A stretch of DNA of 64,000 nucleotides. Origin: Lacrimispora amygdalina. Lineage in GTDB: Bacteria; Bacillota; Clostridia; Lachnospirales; Lachnospiraceae. Positions 44,619 through 52,600 of the stretch are shown here, piece by piece. The notes under the pieces are model-generated. The model searched no databases. It was not told where the DNA came from and saw nothing but the letters and a program-made list of their open reading frames with translations. The position numbers and the translations under genes are program-made. The first letter of the stretch is position 1. Each line of letters begins with the position of its first letter. The stretch is from assembly GCF_003432035.1 (NCBI RefSeq), contig NZ_QOHO01000072.1:62001-126000 (forward strand), written 5' to 3'.

Positions 44619-44734
44619 AAAAGTCAGACTCCTTGTAAAATTAAAACTGACATCTGGTTCTTTTATGTTAATTATAGCTTTTTATGGTACGTTTGGCAAT
44701 GACTACATAATCTAAGTTTTTTTTCATAAAAGGG

Positions 44735-44763
44735 TTGATTTTTCACATTCTATTTGTTATACT
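44735..44763 (+). promoter_or_regulatory. Promoter of tRNA-Thr
   Basis: TTGATT, 17 bases, TATACT, 32 bases before the mature tRNA. Confidence 0.7.
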
Positions 44764-44795
44764 GTCAAAGGTTCGGCACTTGCCGATTCCGGATT

Positions 44796-44868
44796 GCTTC
44801 CGTAGCGCAGTTGGTAGCGCAACGCATTCGTAATGCGTGGGTCGGGGGTTCGAGTCCCCCCGGAAGCT
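44796..44868 (+). tRNA. tRNA-Thr (anticodon CGT)
   Basis: Acceptor arms GCTTCCG and CGGAAGC pair over 7 bp. The anticodon stem ACGCA/TGCGT encloses TTCGTAA with CGT as anticodon, reading ACG. T-arm is GGGGGTTCGAGTCCCCC. CCA is not encoded. Confidence 0.94.
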
Positions 44869-44873
44869 GTTGG

Positions 44874-44900
44874 AAAGCCTCGTGTTTACGGGGTTTTTTT
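44874..44900 (+). terminator. Terminator after tRNA-Thr
   Basis: Stem AAAGCCTCGT / ACGGGGTTT with a GTTT loop and a run of seven T. A similar hairpin recurs at 45264-45290. Confidence 0.85.
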
Positions 44901-44917
44901 ATGTATATTTTTATTTG

Positions 44918-45121
44918 TTACACCTTTAATTCAGGTAACCCGGCTATTGATGTAAGAAGTGACATGATACCTGCTAATGCAGCTGTAGAAGCTACCATAA
45001 CCCAGTTGACTTCTGACATTGCCGCTGTGGTTCCTATTGTAGCTACAGCGGTCTGTGCCATTGTTTTTATCGCTCTGATTCCTGCGGCTTTTATCCATCT
45101 TATCAGATATTCTTTATTCAT
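44918..45121 (-). CDS. Orphan phage holin (r1t/phiLC3-like)
   Basis: Small membrane protein that, in phages, permeabilises the membrane to release lysin. The 67 residues match the Gram-positive r1t-type holin pattern: MNKEYLIRWIKAAGIRAIKT, a first hydrophobic stretch, MSEVNWVMVASTAALAGI, then a second stretch and the SIAGLPE end. ATG 45121 follows GGAGG at 8 bases; the earlier ATG (45148) precedes that site and is rejected. No endolysin, structural or integrase gene lies nearby, so this is a prophage relic or a domesticated holin. It sits beside a tRNA gene, a usual phage attachment site. Confidence 0.8.
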   Translation of the reverse strand: MNKEYLIRWIKAAGIRAIKTMAQTAVATIGTTAAMSEVNWVMVASTAALAGIMSLLTSIAGLPELKV

Positions 45122-45218
45122 TCCATTTTCCTCCTTATTAAAATTCATCTATAATATAACATATGACAGCTCCGACAATTTTATTAATGATTCTACATTT
45201 CCATTCTGCCGGATCAAA

Positions 45219-45290
45219 AAAAACCGACAATTAAGCCGGTTTTTTCTTGATAAAGCCAAAGAAAAGCCCCGTATAAAACGAGGTTTTTCC
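45219..45290 (-). terminator. Two tandem terminators after the Cys-rich protein gene
   Basis: Reading on the minus strand, the first hairpin (45264-45290) pairs AAAACCTCGT with ACGGGGCTTTT. The second (45219-45246) pairs AAAAAACCGG with TCGGTTTTTTTT. Both end in T-runs. Confidence 0.75.
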
Positions 45291-45323
45291 GATTCGCATA
45301 TATAGGCAGTTTAAATCTGATGT

Positions 45324-45683
45324 TTATCCAGAAATAACATCTTTCTTTTCAAGGATTGCCGTTGCGGCCGCACATGCCGGGCAGTCGCAATAAATTGCTC
45401 CGGCAGACTTGATTTTCTTTGCATGACCGGCAATATTCTTTGCAGTATCCGCTCCGAAGATACGAATTCCGTCATCAGATTCTGCAAAGCCGATTAACAT
45501 GTCTATTGGTACTACATCTGCTTTCAGCTCATCCATAAACTTTTTCGTTTCCACTGCTTCCCCTTCTGTCCCAATGGCATCCAACCAGTTCTGGGCTGCT
45601 GTTTTTGCTTCTTTGCTGCAGGACGGTGCATTGATTAATTCGTGTGTTTTTTCAACAACATAATCTAATACTTCTTTATTCAT
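45324..45683 (-). CDS. Conserved clostridial protein with CDCPAC motif
   Basis: A 119-residue soluble protein of unknown role. It is helical by composition, with a C-terminal YCDCPACAAA motif that could bind metal or form a disulfide. From memory, similar proteins in Lachnospiraceae are labelled 'molecular chaperone Hsp90', but nothing here resembles Hsp90, and I do not support that name. ATG 45683 follows GGAGG at 8 bases; an upstream ATG (45704) begins inside the ribosome binding site region. A clear promoter and two terminators enclose it as a single-gene unit, suggesting substantial expression. Confidence 0.75.
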   Translation of the reverse strand: MNKEVLDYVVEKTHELINAPSCSKEAKTAAQNWLDAIGTEGEAVETKKFMDELKADVVPIDMLIGFAESDDGIRIFGADTAKNIAGHAKKIKSAGAIYCDCPACAAATAILEKKDVISG

Positions 45684-45719
45684 ATGGTTTACCTCCTTCT
45701 TCATCTGGAAATTACTTAC

Positions 45720-45748
45720 ATTTTATCATAGAAAATATAGTTTTACAA
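45720..45748 (-). promoter_or_regulatory. Promoter of the CDCPAC protein gene
   Basis: On the minus strand: TTGTAA, 17 bases, TAAAAT, 37 bases before the ATG. Confidence 0.65.
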
Positions 45749-45781
45749 TTTTAGATATAACAAATGCCAATAGCATACTAT

Positions 45782-46678
45782 TTATGACTGCATACTCTGC
45801 CCTCCATCTACGTGCAAAACCTGCCCGGTTACGTAGGATGAATCCTCACTGGCCAGATATACATATGTTGGGGCGAGCTCAAATGGCTGACCTGCTCGCT
45901 TCATTGGAGTATCCGAACCGAATGTCGGTATATAATCAGCTGGCCAGCTGGCTGGCTGAAGCGGTGTCCAGATTGGTCCCGGTGCAACTGCATTTACCCT
46001 GATTCCATCAGAGACAAGTGAATGTGCCATGGCACGGGTGAAACTGACAATGGCACCTTTCGTACTGGAATAATCTATCAGCCATTTATTTCCTTCATAT
46101 GCAGTAATTGAAGTTGTATTAATGATAGAACTGCCGCATTTCAAATAAGGCAGTGCAAACTTAGTCATCATGAACAAACCGTAAAAGTTGACTTCAAATG
46201 TAAGCCTCATTTGTTCTGCGGATATATTTTCAATTCCTGTCTGAGGAAACTGTACACCTGCATTATTCACAAGAATATCAATTCTACCGAAAAACGAAAC
46301 CGTTCGGGATACCGCATCTTTACAAAACGACTCATCCCGTATATCGCCAGAAATCAGCAGGCACCTGCTGCCCTGTTCCTCCACGTAGCATTTTGTTATC
46401 CGGGCATCCTCATGTTCATTAAAGTAAATGATACATATATCAGCGCCTTCTTTTGCAAATGCCAGAGATACTGCTCTTCCGATCCCGCTGTCTCCTCCGG
46501 TAATCACTGCAACTTTGTTCATTAGTTTACCAGTTCCAATGTAATTGGGATTATCAAAGACTGGTTTGGGGTCCATTAATGTCTCTAAACCGGGTTGGAC
46601 CGGCTGGTGCTGAGGCGGAAATTGAACCGGAGTCTGCTCACAAACTTTCTTATAGCCTAAATATGGATAACAATTCAT
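45782..46678 (-). CDS. Short-chain dehydrogenase/reductase (YhdF/YdaD general-stress type)
   Basis: NAD(P)-dependent oxidoreductase of 298 residues. A 45-residue proline-rich lead (QFPPQHQPVQPG) precedes the SDR fold, as in the B. subtilis stress proteins YhdF and YdaD. The cofactor loop is TGGDSGIGRAV, the NNAG block is present, the catalytic pair is YSSTK, and the C-terminus ends YVTGQVLHVDGG. The substrate is unknown; glucose-type dehydrogenases are the nearest characterised relatives. ATG 46678 follows GGAGA at 8 bases; the adjacent TTG is rejected. Confidence 0.88.
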   Translation of the reverse strand: MNCYPYLGYKKVCEQTPVQFPPQHQPVQPGLETLMDPKPVFDNPNYIGTGKLMNKVAVITGGDSGIGRAVSLAFAKEGADICIIYFNEHEDARITKCYVEEQGSRCLLISGDIRDESFCKDAVSRTVSFFGRIDILVNNAGVQFPQTGIENISAEQMRLTFEVNFYGLFMMTKFALPYLKCGSSIINTTSITAYEGNKWLIDYSSTKGAIVSFTRAMAHSLVSDGIRVNAVAPGPIWTPLQPASWPADYIPTFGSDTPMKRAGQPFELAPTYVYLASEDSSYVTGQVLHVDGGQSMQS

Positions 46679-46742
46679 CAACTAGTTCTCCAATCTATAT
46701 TCATATAATAATCTTATATTAATTAAAGACTGGAGCTGTTAC

Positions 46743-46847
46743 ATGTACGAAGAAAATTGGCTGCGTATACGTTCTTCCGTATATGCCTTTTCTGCTTCAC
46801 AAAACCAATTAGACCAGCATATGATAAAGCACAGCGGTAAAACCTAA
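46743..46847 (+). CDS. Possible small protein (34 residues)
   Basis: ATG follows GGAG at 7 bases and opens a 34-codon frame beginning MYEENWLRIRSSVYAFSASQ and ending HSGKT. Composition is protein-like, with Trp, Tyr and charged residues, and there is no membrane segment. No homologue comes to mind. It could be a small protein of unknown role or the remnant of a longer gene. The terminator at 46995 lies downstream and could end its transcript. Confidence 0.35.
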   Translation: MYEENWLRIRSSVYAFSASQNQLDQHMIKHSGKT

Positions 46848-46994
46848 GCGATTAAGGATGTGTGCAAAAGTCATATTTTAGGGAAAAATGTATAACGATT
46901 TATGGTTTATTATTAAAAATATATCCAAATTGCTGTTGTATTTAAAAAAGCAGTGTGATATATTCTAGTTATAATATTTATCTGGTAGACAAAG

Positions 46995-47028
46995 AAGTCA
47001 AAATACGCACGTTTTGACTTTTTTTTTA
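46995..47028 (+). terminator. Leader terminator 1 upstream of amt operon
   Basis: A perfect 9-bp stem AAGTCAAAA / TTTTGACTT with an 8-base loop, followed by eight T. It may end the upstream small-ORF transcript or attenuate the amt operon. Confidence 0.85.
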
Positions 47029-47124
47029 TTTCACAGGAAAGCCTTTAGAATTTTATGTAAAATAAAAGCCTGGCATAGTTGATTTAATAAATTGAATAGT
47101 TAGAATTTTGACTGATGAACGATG

Positions 47125-47157
47125 GAGTTTAAGTTTTGTTACTTAGACTCTTTTTTA
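47125..47157 (+). terminator. Leader terminator 2, just before the amt operon
   Basis: A 10-bp stem GAGTTTAAGT / ACTTAGACTC (one G-T pair) with a 6-base loop and TTTTTT tail ends 22 bases before the first ATG. A transcript must read through it to express the operon, unless a start site lies in the short gap. Confidence 0.85.
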
Positions 47158-47179
47158 TTTAATTTTAAAGGAGGAATTT

Positions 47180-47485
47180 ATGAAAAAACAAAACCAATCA
47201 ACAATTTTAAAGCAAAAAGCATTGACCTTAACAATACTTTTTGGATCAGCCTTATTCATTATTTTTCTGGGTATGTTCTTTTGTGCTTTTAGTTTTTTTA
47301 ATAACATTAGTTTTAAGGTTTTAAATTCACAGATTCCCGGAGTAATATTTGGCTTATTGGTGATGTATCTGGGTATACGGTATTATTTGTCGGTAGGCAG
47401 GCTTAAGGAAGAAGTTTATAAAAGTACATCAGAGTTTTCCTGGAATAATTTTATTAAAGAAAAAAAGAGTAAGAGCATTCGGTAG
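47180..47485 (+). CDS. Small two-helix membrane protein of unknown function
   Basis: A 101-residue protein with two clear membrane segments (about 15-38 and 50-68) and a basic, lysine-rich C-terminal tail (KEKKSKSIR). Both ends should be cytoplasmic. I do not recognise a family. It is the first gene of the operon, behind AAAGGAGG, 37 bases before amt. Its position suggests a partner or regulator of the ammonium channel, but that rests on context alone. Base composition is AT-richer than the neighbouring amt gene. Confidence 0.7.
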   Translation: MKKQNQSTILKQKALTLTILFGSALFIIFLGMFFCAFSFFNNISFKVLNSQIPGVIFGLLVMYLGIRYYLSVGRLKEEVYKSTSEFSWNNFIKEKKSKSIR

Positions 47486-47522
47486 TTAAAAAATCTGTTT
47501 CAATAAAAAGGAGGCAATTATA

Positions 47523-49094
47523 ATGAAAAAAACAGGAACAATCATTAGTTTACTGGTAGTATTAGGGATAGCGGCAATTGCATTGGCATTGGCTTTTTCC
47601 TCACCAGGTGGTGCTGATCCAACAGGTGCTTCCTATGTAATACCTACCGGAACGGAGACAATTACAGATGTAGCTGCAACAGCTAACAAAGCTTATTATG
47701 GTGCTAATTTCACCTGGATTATGATAACCGGCTTCATGGTATTCTTTTTTCAGTGCGGTTTTGCTATGGTTGAAACAGGATTTTGCCGTGGTAAAAATGC
47801 AGCTCATACCATGACGATGAACTTTATGGTATTTTTAGTAGGTGCTGTGGGATATTTTCTTGTAGGTTTTGCACTTCAGTTTGGCGGCTCCGGCGGTGCG
47901 GCAGGACTTGGAACAGGAGGAAGAGCACTTGATGCTATGATGTCAATACCCGGGGTTGGCGGCATTTTCGGTTATAAGGGATTTTTATTATCTGGTGATG
48001 GTGTCTATGATCCTGGTATCTATGCATTATTTTTCTTCCAGATGGTATTTATGGATACAACCGTTACGATTCCAACCGGTGCTGTTGCAGAAAGAGTAAA
48101 ATACTCTGCGGTGGTTATAACTTCATTTTTTATTTCCATGTTTCTCTACCCTCTGTTCGGAAACTGGGTATGGGGCGGCGGCTGGTTGTCAACCCTTGGT
48201 AAAAATTTTGGGTTGGGTCACGGCGTAGTAGATTTTGCCGGTTCTGCAGTTGTTCACTCCATGGGTGGTATGCTGGCACTTGCAGGTGCAATTGTTATTG
48301 GACCAAGAATTGGTAAATTCAAAAAGGATGGGACTACAAGAGCATTTCCGGGACACGATATCCCTATGGCCATTATTGGAACAATTATCTTATTCTTCTG
48401 CTGGTTTTCTTTTAATGCCGGTTCCACACTGAACTCTTCTGATTTCAGACTTTCTGTTGTTGCTACTAATACCATGATAGCAGGTGCAATCGGTGGTTTG
48501 GCAGCTATGTTTTATATGTGGATCAGATACGGAAAACCGGATCCATCCATGACGGCAAACGGTGCACTGGCAGGTTTGGTTGCTATTACAGCACCTTGTG
48601 CGTTTGTTAATGCCGCTTCTTCTTTCGTTATTGGATTAATAGCAGGTATAATGGTCTGTTTATCAGTATCCTTTGTGGAAAATCAATTAAAGCTTGATGA
48701 TCCGGTAGGTGCCATTTCTGTTCACTGTGTAAATGGTCTTTGGGGAATACTTTCTTTAGGTTTATTTGCCGATGGATCATACGGAGATGGAATCAATGGT
48801 GTTGCAGGTGGAGTTACAGGTTTATTCTATGGTGATGCTTCCCAGTTTGCAGCCCAGTTTATTGCAGTAATTGTTCTTTTTGTATGGGGATTTGGTGTAT
48901 CTTATGTATTCTTTAAAGTATTGGATAAAGTTTGGGGTTTAAGGGTATCACCCGAAGCAGAGCTTGCCGGACTTGACATTCCAGAAATGGGCGTAGCCGC
49001 ATATCCTGACCTTCAGTTAGTAAAATCAGAACTGGATTTTGACTCTGCTGACAACGCAGAAATTAAGCAGTTAGCCAGATTTAAAAAGGCTTAA
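47523..49094 (+). CDS. amt: Ammonium transporter
   Basis: Ammonia channel of the Amt/MEP/Rh family, 523 residues with about 11 helices after an N-terminal hydrophobic segment. The two pore histidines lie in GSAVVHSMGG and AISVHCVNGLWG, and the family signature DFAGSAVVH is intact. The outer Phe gate region (FFFQCGFAMVETGF) is present. The C-terminal cytoplasmic tail of about 50 residues (GLRVSPEAELAGLDIPEMG) is the usual PII-binding and coupling element, extended by an acidic stretch. The PII gene follows after 46 bases, so channel and blocker are co-expressed when nitrogen is scarce. Confidence 0.96.
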   Translation: MKKTGTIISLLVVLGIAAIALALAFSSPGGADPTGASYVIPTGTETITDVAATANKAYYGANFTWIMITGFMVFFFQCGFAMVETGFCRGKNAAHTMTMNFMVFLVGAVGYFLVGFALQFGGSGGAAGLGTGGRALDAMMSIPGVGGIFGYKGFLLSGDGVYDPGIYALFFFQMVFMDTTVTIPTGAVAERVKYSAVVITSFFISMFLYPLFGNWVWGGGWLSTLGKNFGLGHGVVDFAGSAVVHSMGGMLALAGAIVIGPRIGKFKKDGTTRAFPGHDIPMAIIGTIILFFCWFSFNAGSTLNSSDFRLSVVATNTMIAGAIGGLAAMFYMWIRYGKPDPSMTANGALAGLVAITAPCAFVNAASSFVIGLIAGIMVCLSVSFVENQLKLDDPVGAISVHCVNGLWGILSLGLFADGSYGDGINGVAGGVTGLFYGDASQFAAQFIAVIVLFVWGFGVSYVFFKVLDKVWGLRVSPEAELAGLDIPEMGVAAYPDLQLVKSELDFDSADNAEIKQLARFKKA

Positions 49095-49140
49095 CTCAAA
49101 ACTAGAATAATTAGGCAATGTACCAAAAGGAGGTAATTGT

Positions 49141-49479
49141 ATGAAGAAATTGGAGATTATTATTAAACCAGAAAGGCTGGAGGATGTAAAGAAAATTCTC
49201 AATGATAATAAGGCAAATGGTCTAATGATTTCAAATATTATGGGCTATGGTAACCAGAAGGGTTACAAAACAATATACAGAGGAACGGAAACAACGGTTA
49301 ATCTGCTTCCAAAATTAAAAGTGGAAACTGTGGTACCTACAGAGGTTGCAGAAATAATTGTCAATGAAGTAGTAACACAAATAAATACCGGTAATTACGG
49401 TGACGGTAAGATTTTTATCTATGATGTAGATGATGTAGTAAGAATCCGCACCGGTGAACGTGGTAATGAAGCATTATGA
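49141..49479 (+). CDS. glnK: Nitrogen regulatory protein P-II (GlnK-like)
   Basis: Trimeric sensor of ATP/ADP and 2-oxoglutarate that plugs the Amt channel when nitrogen is plentiful. It has 112 residues with the P-II fold: KKLEIIIKPERLEDVK, a T-loop from about 37 to 55, the B-loop TGNYGDGKIFIYDV, and the C-terminal RIRTGERGNEAL. In the T-loop the usual uridylylated tyrosine (E-Y-x-V) is replaced: the sequence reads RGTETTVNLLPK. Control by uridylylation is therefore unlikely and effector binding must suffice, as in several Firmicutes. It is the last gene of the operon. Confidence 0.95.
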   Translation: MKKLEIIIKPERLEDVKKILNDNKANGLMISNIMGYGNQKGYKTIYRGTETTVNLLPKLKVETVVPTEVAEIIVNEVVTQINTGNYGDGKIFIYDVDDVVRIRTGERGNEAL

Positions 49480-49488
49480 AATAACTAC

Positions 49489-49545
49489 TGCAAAAGAAGT
49501 ACAGGAAATCACCCGGTAAGAGTATTTTCCTATACTTCTTTCGCA
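49489..49545 (+). terminator. Long hairpin after glnK
   Basis: A 20-bp stem with two mismatches pairs TGCAAAAGAAGTACAGGAAA with the arm ending TACTTCTTTCGCA. No strong T-run follows, so it may be a weak terminator or a 3' stabiliser. Confidence 0.6.
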
Positions 49546-49620
49546 TTTGTAAGAATATAGGGAAATTAATTACAGCATAAATTTCTGACGTGCTTAATGA
49601 GAATCGAAGCGAATGTAATA

Positions 49621-52600
49621 TTAATGGAATATTTTCCCATTTTCGCCTTTTTTATTTTTTCTTCTCGTTACGATAGTAATACCAGATACAATGACCGCTA
49701 TACCCATGCTCAAGAGTAATCCTCCTCTAAGACCTGCATCGCCTGTCTTAGGCAGACTTCCCAGCCAGTTCCAAAATCTTTTTCCTTTATGACTGGCAAT
49801 TCCAAGACCATTTAAGTTTGATTGATATTTTGCAGTGATAATGCCTTTTTTCTTTCCTCTCTCCGGGCTGTTAAACATTGTGAGTTCTCCTGTTACGGTT
49901 CCGTCATCCGTTACGTAAATAGTCAGGCAGGAATCAGTCTTTCTATACCCTTCCGGAGCTTTTATTTCATGAACAGTGTATTGTCCAGAACGGACCGGCT
50001 GGAATGAAATGATACCGTTTTTATCTGTCACTCCTTTGATTACCGGATCTCCAGCTTCATTTCTGATCACCAGCTCAGCTCCAGCTAATCTTTCCATTGT
50101 TTCAGCATCTGCCTTTTGAATTCTCACTTCCGGAGAAGGGTAATTAACAACTGATACCGCACTGTTTTCTGATACCTCACCATTTTTTATGGTAAAGGAG
50201 TAAGTATGATCTGTTGCAAGGTAGCCAAGTACTGACTTTGTCTCTTTGTATGTATAGGTCCCATTTTCCGGCATATCAAATTCTGCGTATCCTTCCTCTC
50301 CAGTATTAATTATCAGGTATAAGCTTCCGCTCGGGCGGTAAATAGAAAATTCCACTCCTTTAATTCCCCGTCCTGTTACTGCATCTGTTTTGTAGAGAAA
50401 CATTTTATCCGAGCCTGGGTTTTGGTGTCTGGGATCGGTCATAGTGACCTCCAATAGTCCAGGGCATTTGGGTACGGTAAATGCTATATCAGAGGATAGT
50501 AGGTATCCGGCTGGAGCATTTACCTCATGGAGATAATAAGTTCTTTCTGCCACTAATTTTCCTGTGATATCTATTGTATCATCCGTTGATACAAAGTCTG
50601 GAACAACTACGTTTTTTTGCTGATCTAATATCTGTAAAGTGGCTCCTTTTAAAATCTGACCAGATGAATCCACTTTTCTTATACGTACTCTTGTTGCATC
50701 ATTTCTCATTACTATCTGGTCAACGCTTCCAGTCTTGCTGACAGTAAAGGGAATATCTTCTGCATAGGCATAACCGTCTGCTGGCTTTTCTTCCATAAAG
50801 TGGTAAGTTTCTCCGGCTATTAGTTTTCCGATGATTTCATGAGGCTGCTCCCCAGACATCCACTGTTCTACCTGATTCCCCTCATTATCTATTACACTCA
50901 GACAATTTCCGGGAAATTCTCCGCTGCCGGTGATTGCCTTTTTAGAAAGAATTATATGGGTTGGATCATCAATCATTACCACCTTATTCCTTTCCCCTTT
51001 TAAACTAACGGTAAAGGCGATATCTTCCGCATAGGCATAGCCATCTGCCGGTCTTACTTCATGGAGCCAGTAGTTTTTTCCAGCAATCAGCTGTCCTTTT
51101 AATACTTCAAACTCACTTCCTGTTGTAAAGATTAAATCTTCCCCGGCTGTGATACCATTTCCATCACGGACCGCCTTTGCAGCTGTTTTGGCCTCATTTA
51201 AGATCTGAAGCGTACTTCCGGATAATGGACGTGCTGCTTCAGAGGGAGTACTCTCCGTCAGAGATTTGGCCAGTTTTTGAATTTCAATTTCCGTTTTTTG
51301 ATCTTTCATAGTGACGGTTATGGTTTCTGCTTCTTTTGGCACAGTAAATGTCACATTCTCACTGTAAGCATATCCGGTAGGAGGCTCCTCCTCAGAAAGT
51401 TCATAGGTTCTGCCGGCAATTAAAAACCCCGTAAAATCAACTGGTACTCCTGTTGGTGTAAATTCTTTGATCAATGTGCCAGTATTCTTTTCTCTGATAG
51501 CGAACCGCCCTCCGCTTAAAAGTTCTCCTGTTTCTGCATCCGTTTTTAAAATACTCACTTCTGTCTTTTGATCCTCCATGATAATGGTCTCAGGAATTCC
51601 GCCGTCTTCTGCAGTAAATCTAATATCCTTCTCGTAAGCATATCCATCTGGGGAACTGACCTCATGAAAGATATATTCTTTCCCAGGTGTCACAAGTTTT
51701 GCTGGGATCTGTACCCGTTCTCCTTCCTTTGTAAATTCATAAATAATCTCATTTGTCGCTGCATCAATCAGCTGATACCTGCCTCCGGTAAGCTCCTTTC
51801 CAGTATCCTTGTCAATCTTGGAAAAATACAGCTGTACCGTCCGGTCTTCCATATCAACGTTATCAACCATTCCTGAAGCGTTTACTTCAAATCGGTACGC
51901 ACCGCTTATCAGGCTGTTCCCATCGCTGTAAGAGGTTGTCTCCATAAGTTTATAGCTTCCTCCGGCTGTCAGGATTTCCCGGATCGATTCATCATTCCGG
52001 TTGCTTTCAAATACTTGACTTTGGAAATTTTTCTGGATTTCTCCGGACATGGTCTCCTCACCAGGCTCATATCCATCTGCTCCCATTTTGGTGATTTCAT
52101 ATCTGGATCCATAGGGGAGGCCGGAAAAGGTAATAAATCCATCTCCGGTAAGAGCGATATCTCCCTCCCCCTTAATTCTTCCTGTTTCAGAACCGGCAAA
52201 CGACTGATATCCAATTAAGGCCGTTCCTGCCTGATCCGTGAATTTTACATGATAGGAAAATGTATCAGCCTGACTCTTTCCTGTCCCAGTCAGCTTATTA
52301 ATGATACTGATGGAGCCATCCGGGACAATCGGGTTCCAGAGGTTCGTGGTTTTTGTAACCGCTCCGGCTGTCGTTATAAAGTTTGCTTTGGCTTCCGTTC
52401 CGTTTTCTCCACTAACAACAGTCACCACATCCACGGTTCCGCTTTCATGAGCTGCTACATTGGCAAGATTCCAGGTGACGTTTCCGTTTAATTCAACGCC
52501 ATAGGAGGTAGATCGTAAATAATCAAGTCCCTCTTGGAGAACTGCTTTCACTTTTATATCTGCTGGGTAACTGTATGGATTGGTATAGGAAATTGTGTAT

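Larger units (their letters stand above)
46848..47179 (+). promoter_or_regulatory. Leader region of the amt operon
   Basis: About 330 bases without a convincing gene. A promoter candidate is TTGTAT (46936-46941), 17 bases, TATATT (46959-46964), with TATAAT (46970-46975) as an alternative -10. Two intrinsic terminators follow (46995-47028 and 47125-47157) before the AAAGGAGG ribosome binding site of the first gene. This arrangement implies control by antitermination or attenuation. Confidence 0.6.

Noticed and set aside
44868-45300. Intact prophage attachment pair flanking the holin
   Set aside because: No direct repeat of the tRNA-Thr 3' end is visible; the similar flanking hairpins are ordinary terminators of different genes.
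49700-52000. CRISPR-like periodic repeats
   Set aside because: The periodicity of about 270 bases reflects tandem protein domains; units are diverged, coding and without spacers. No CRISPR array is seen anywhere in the window.
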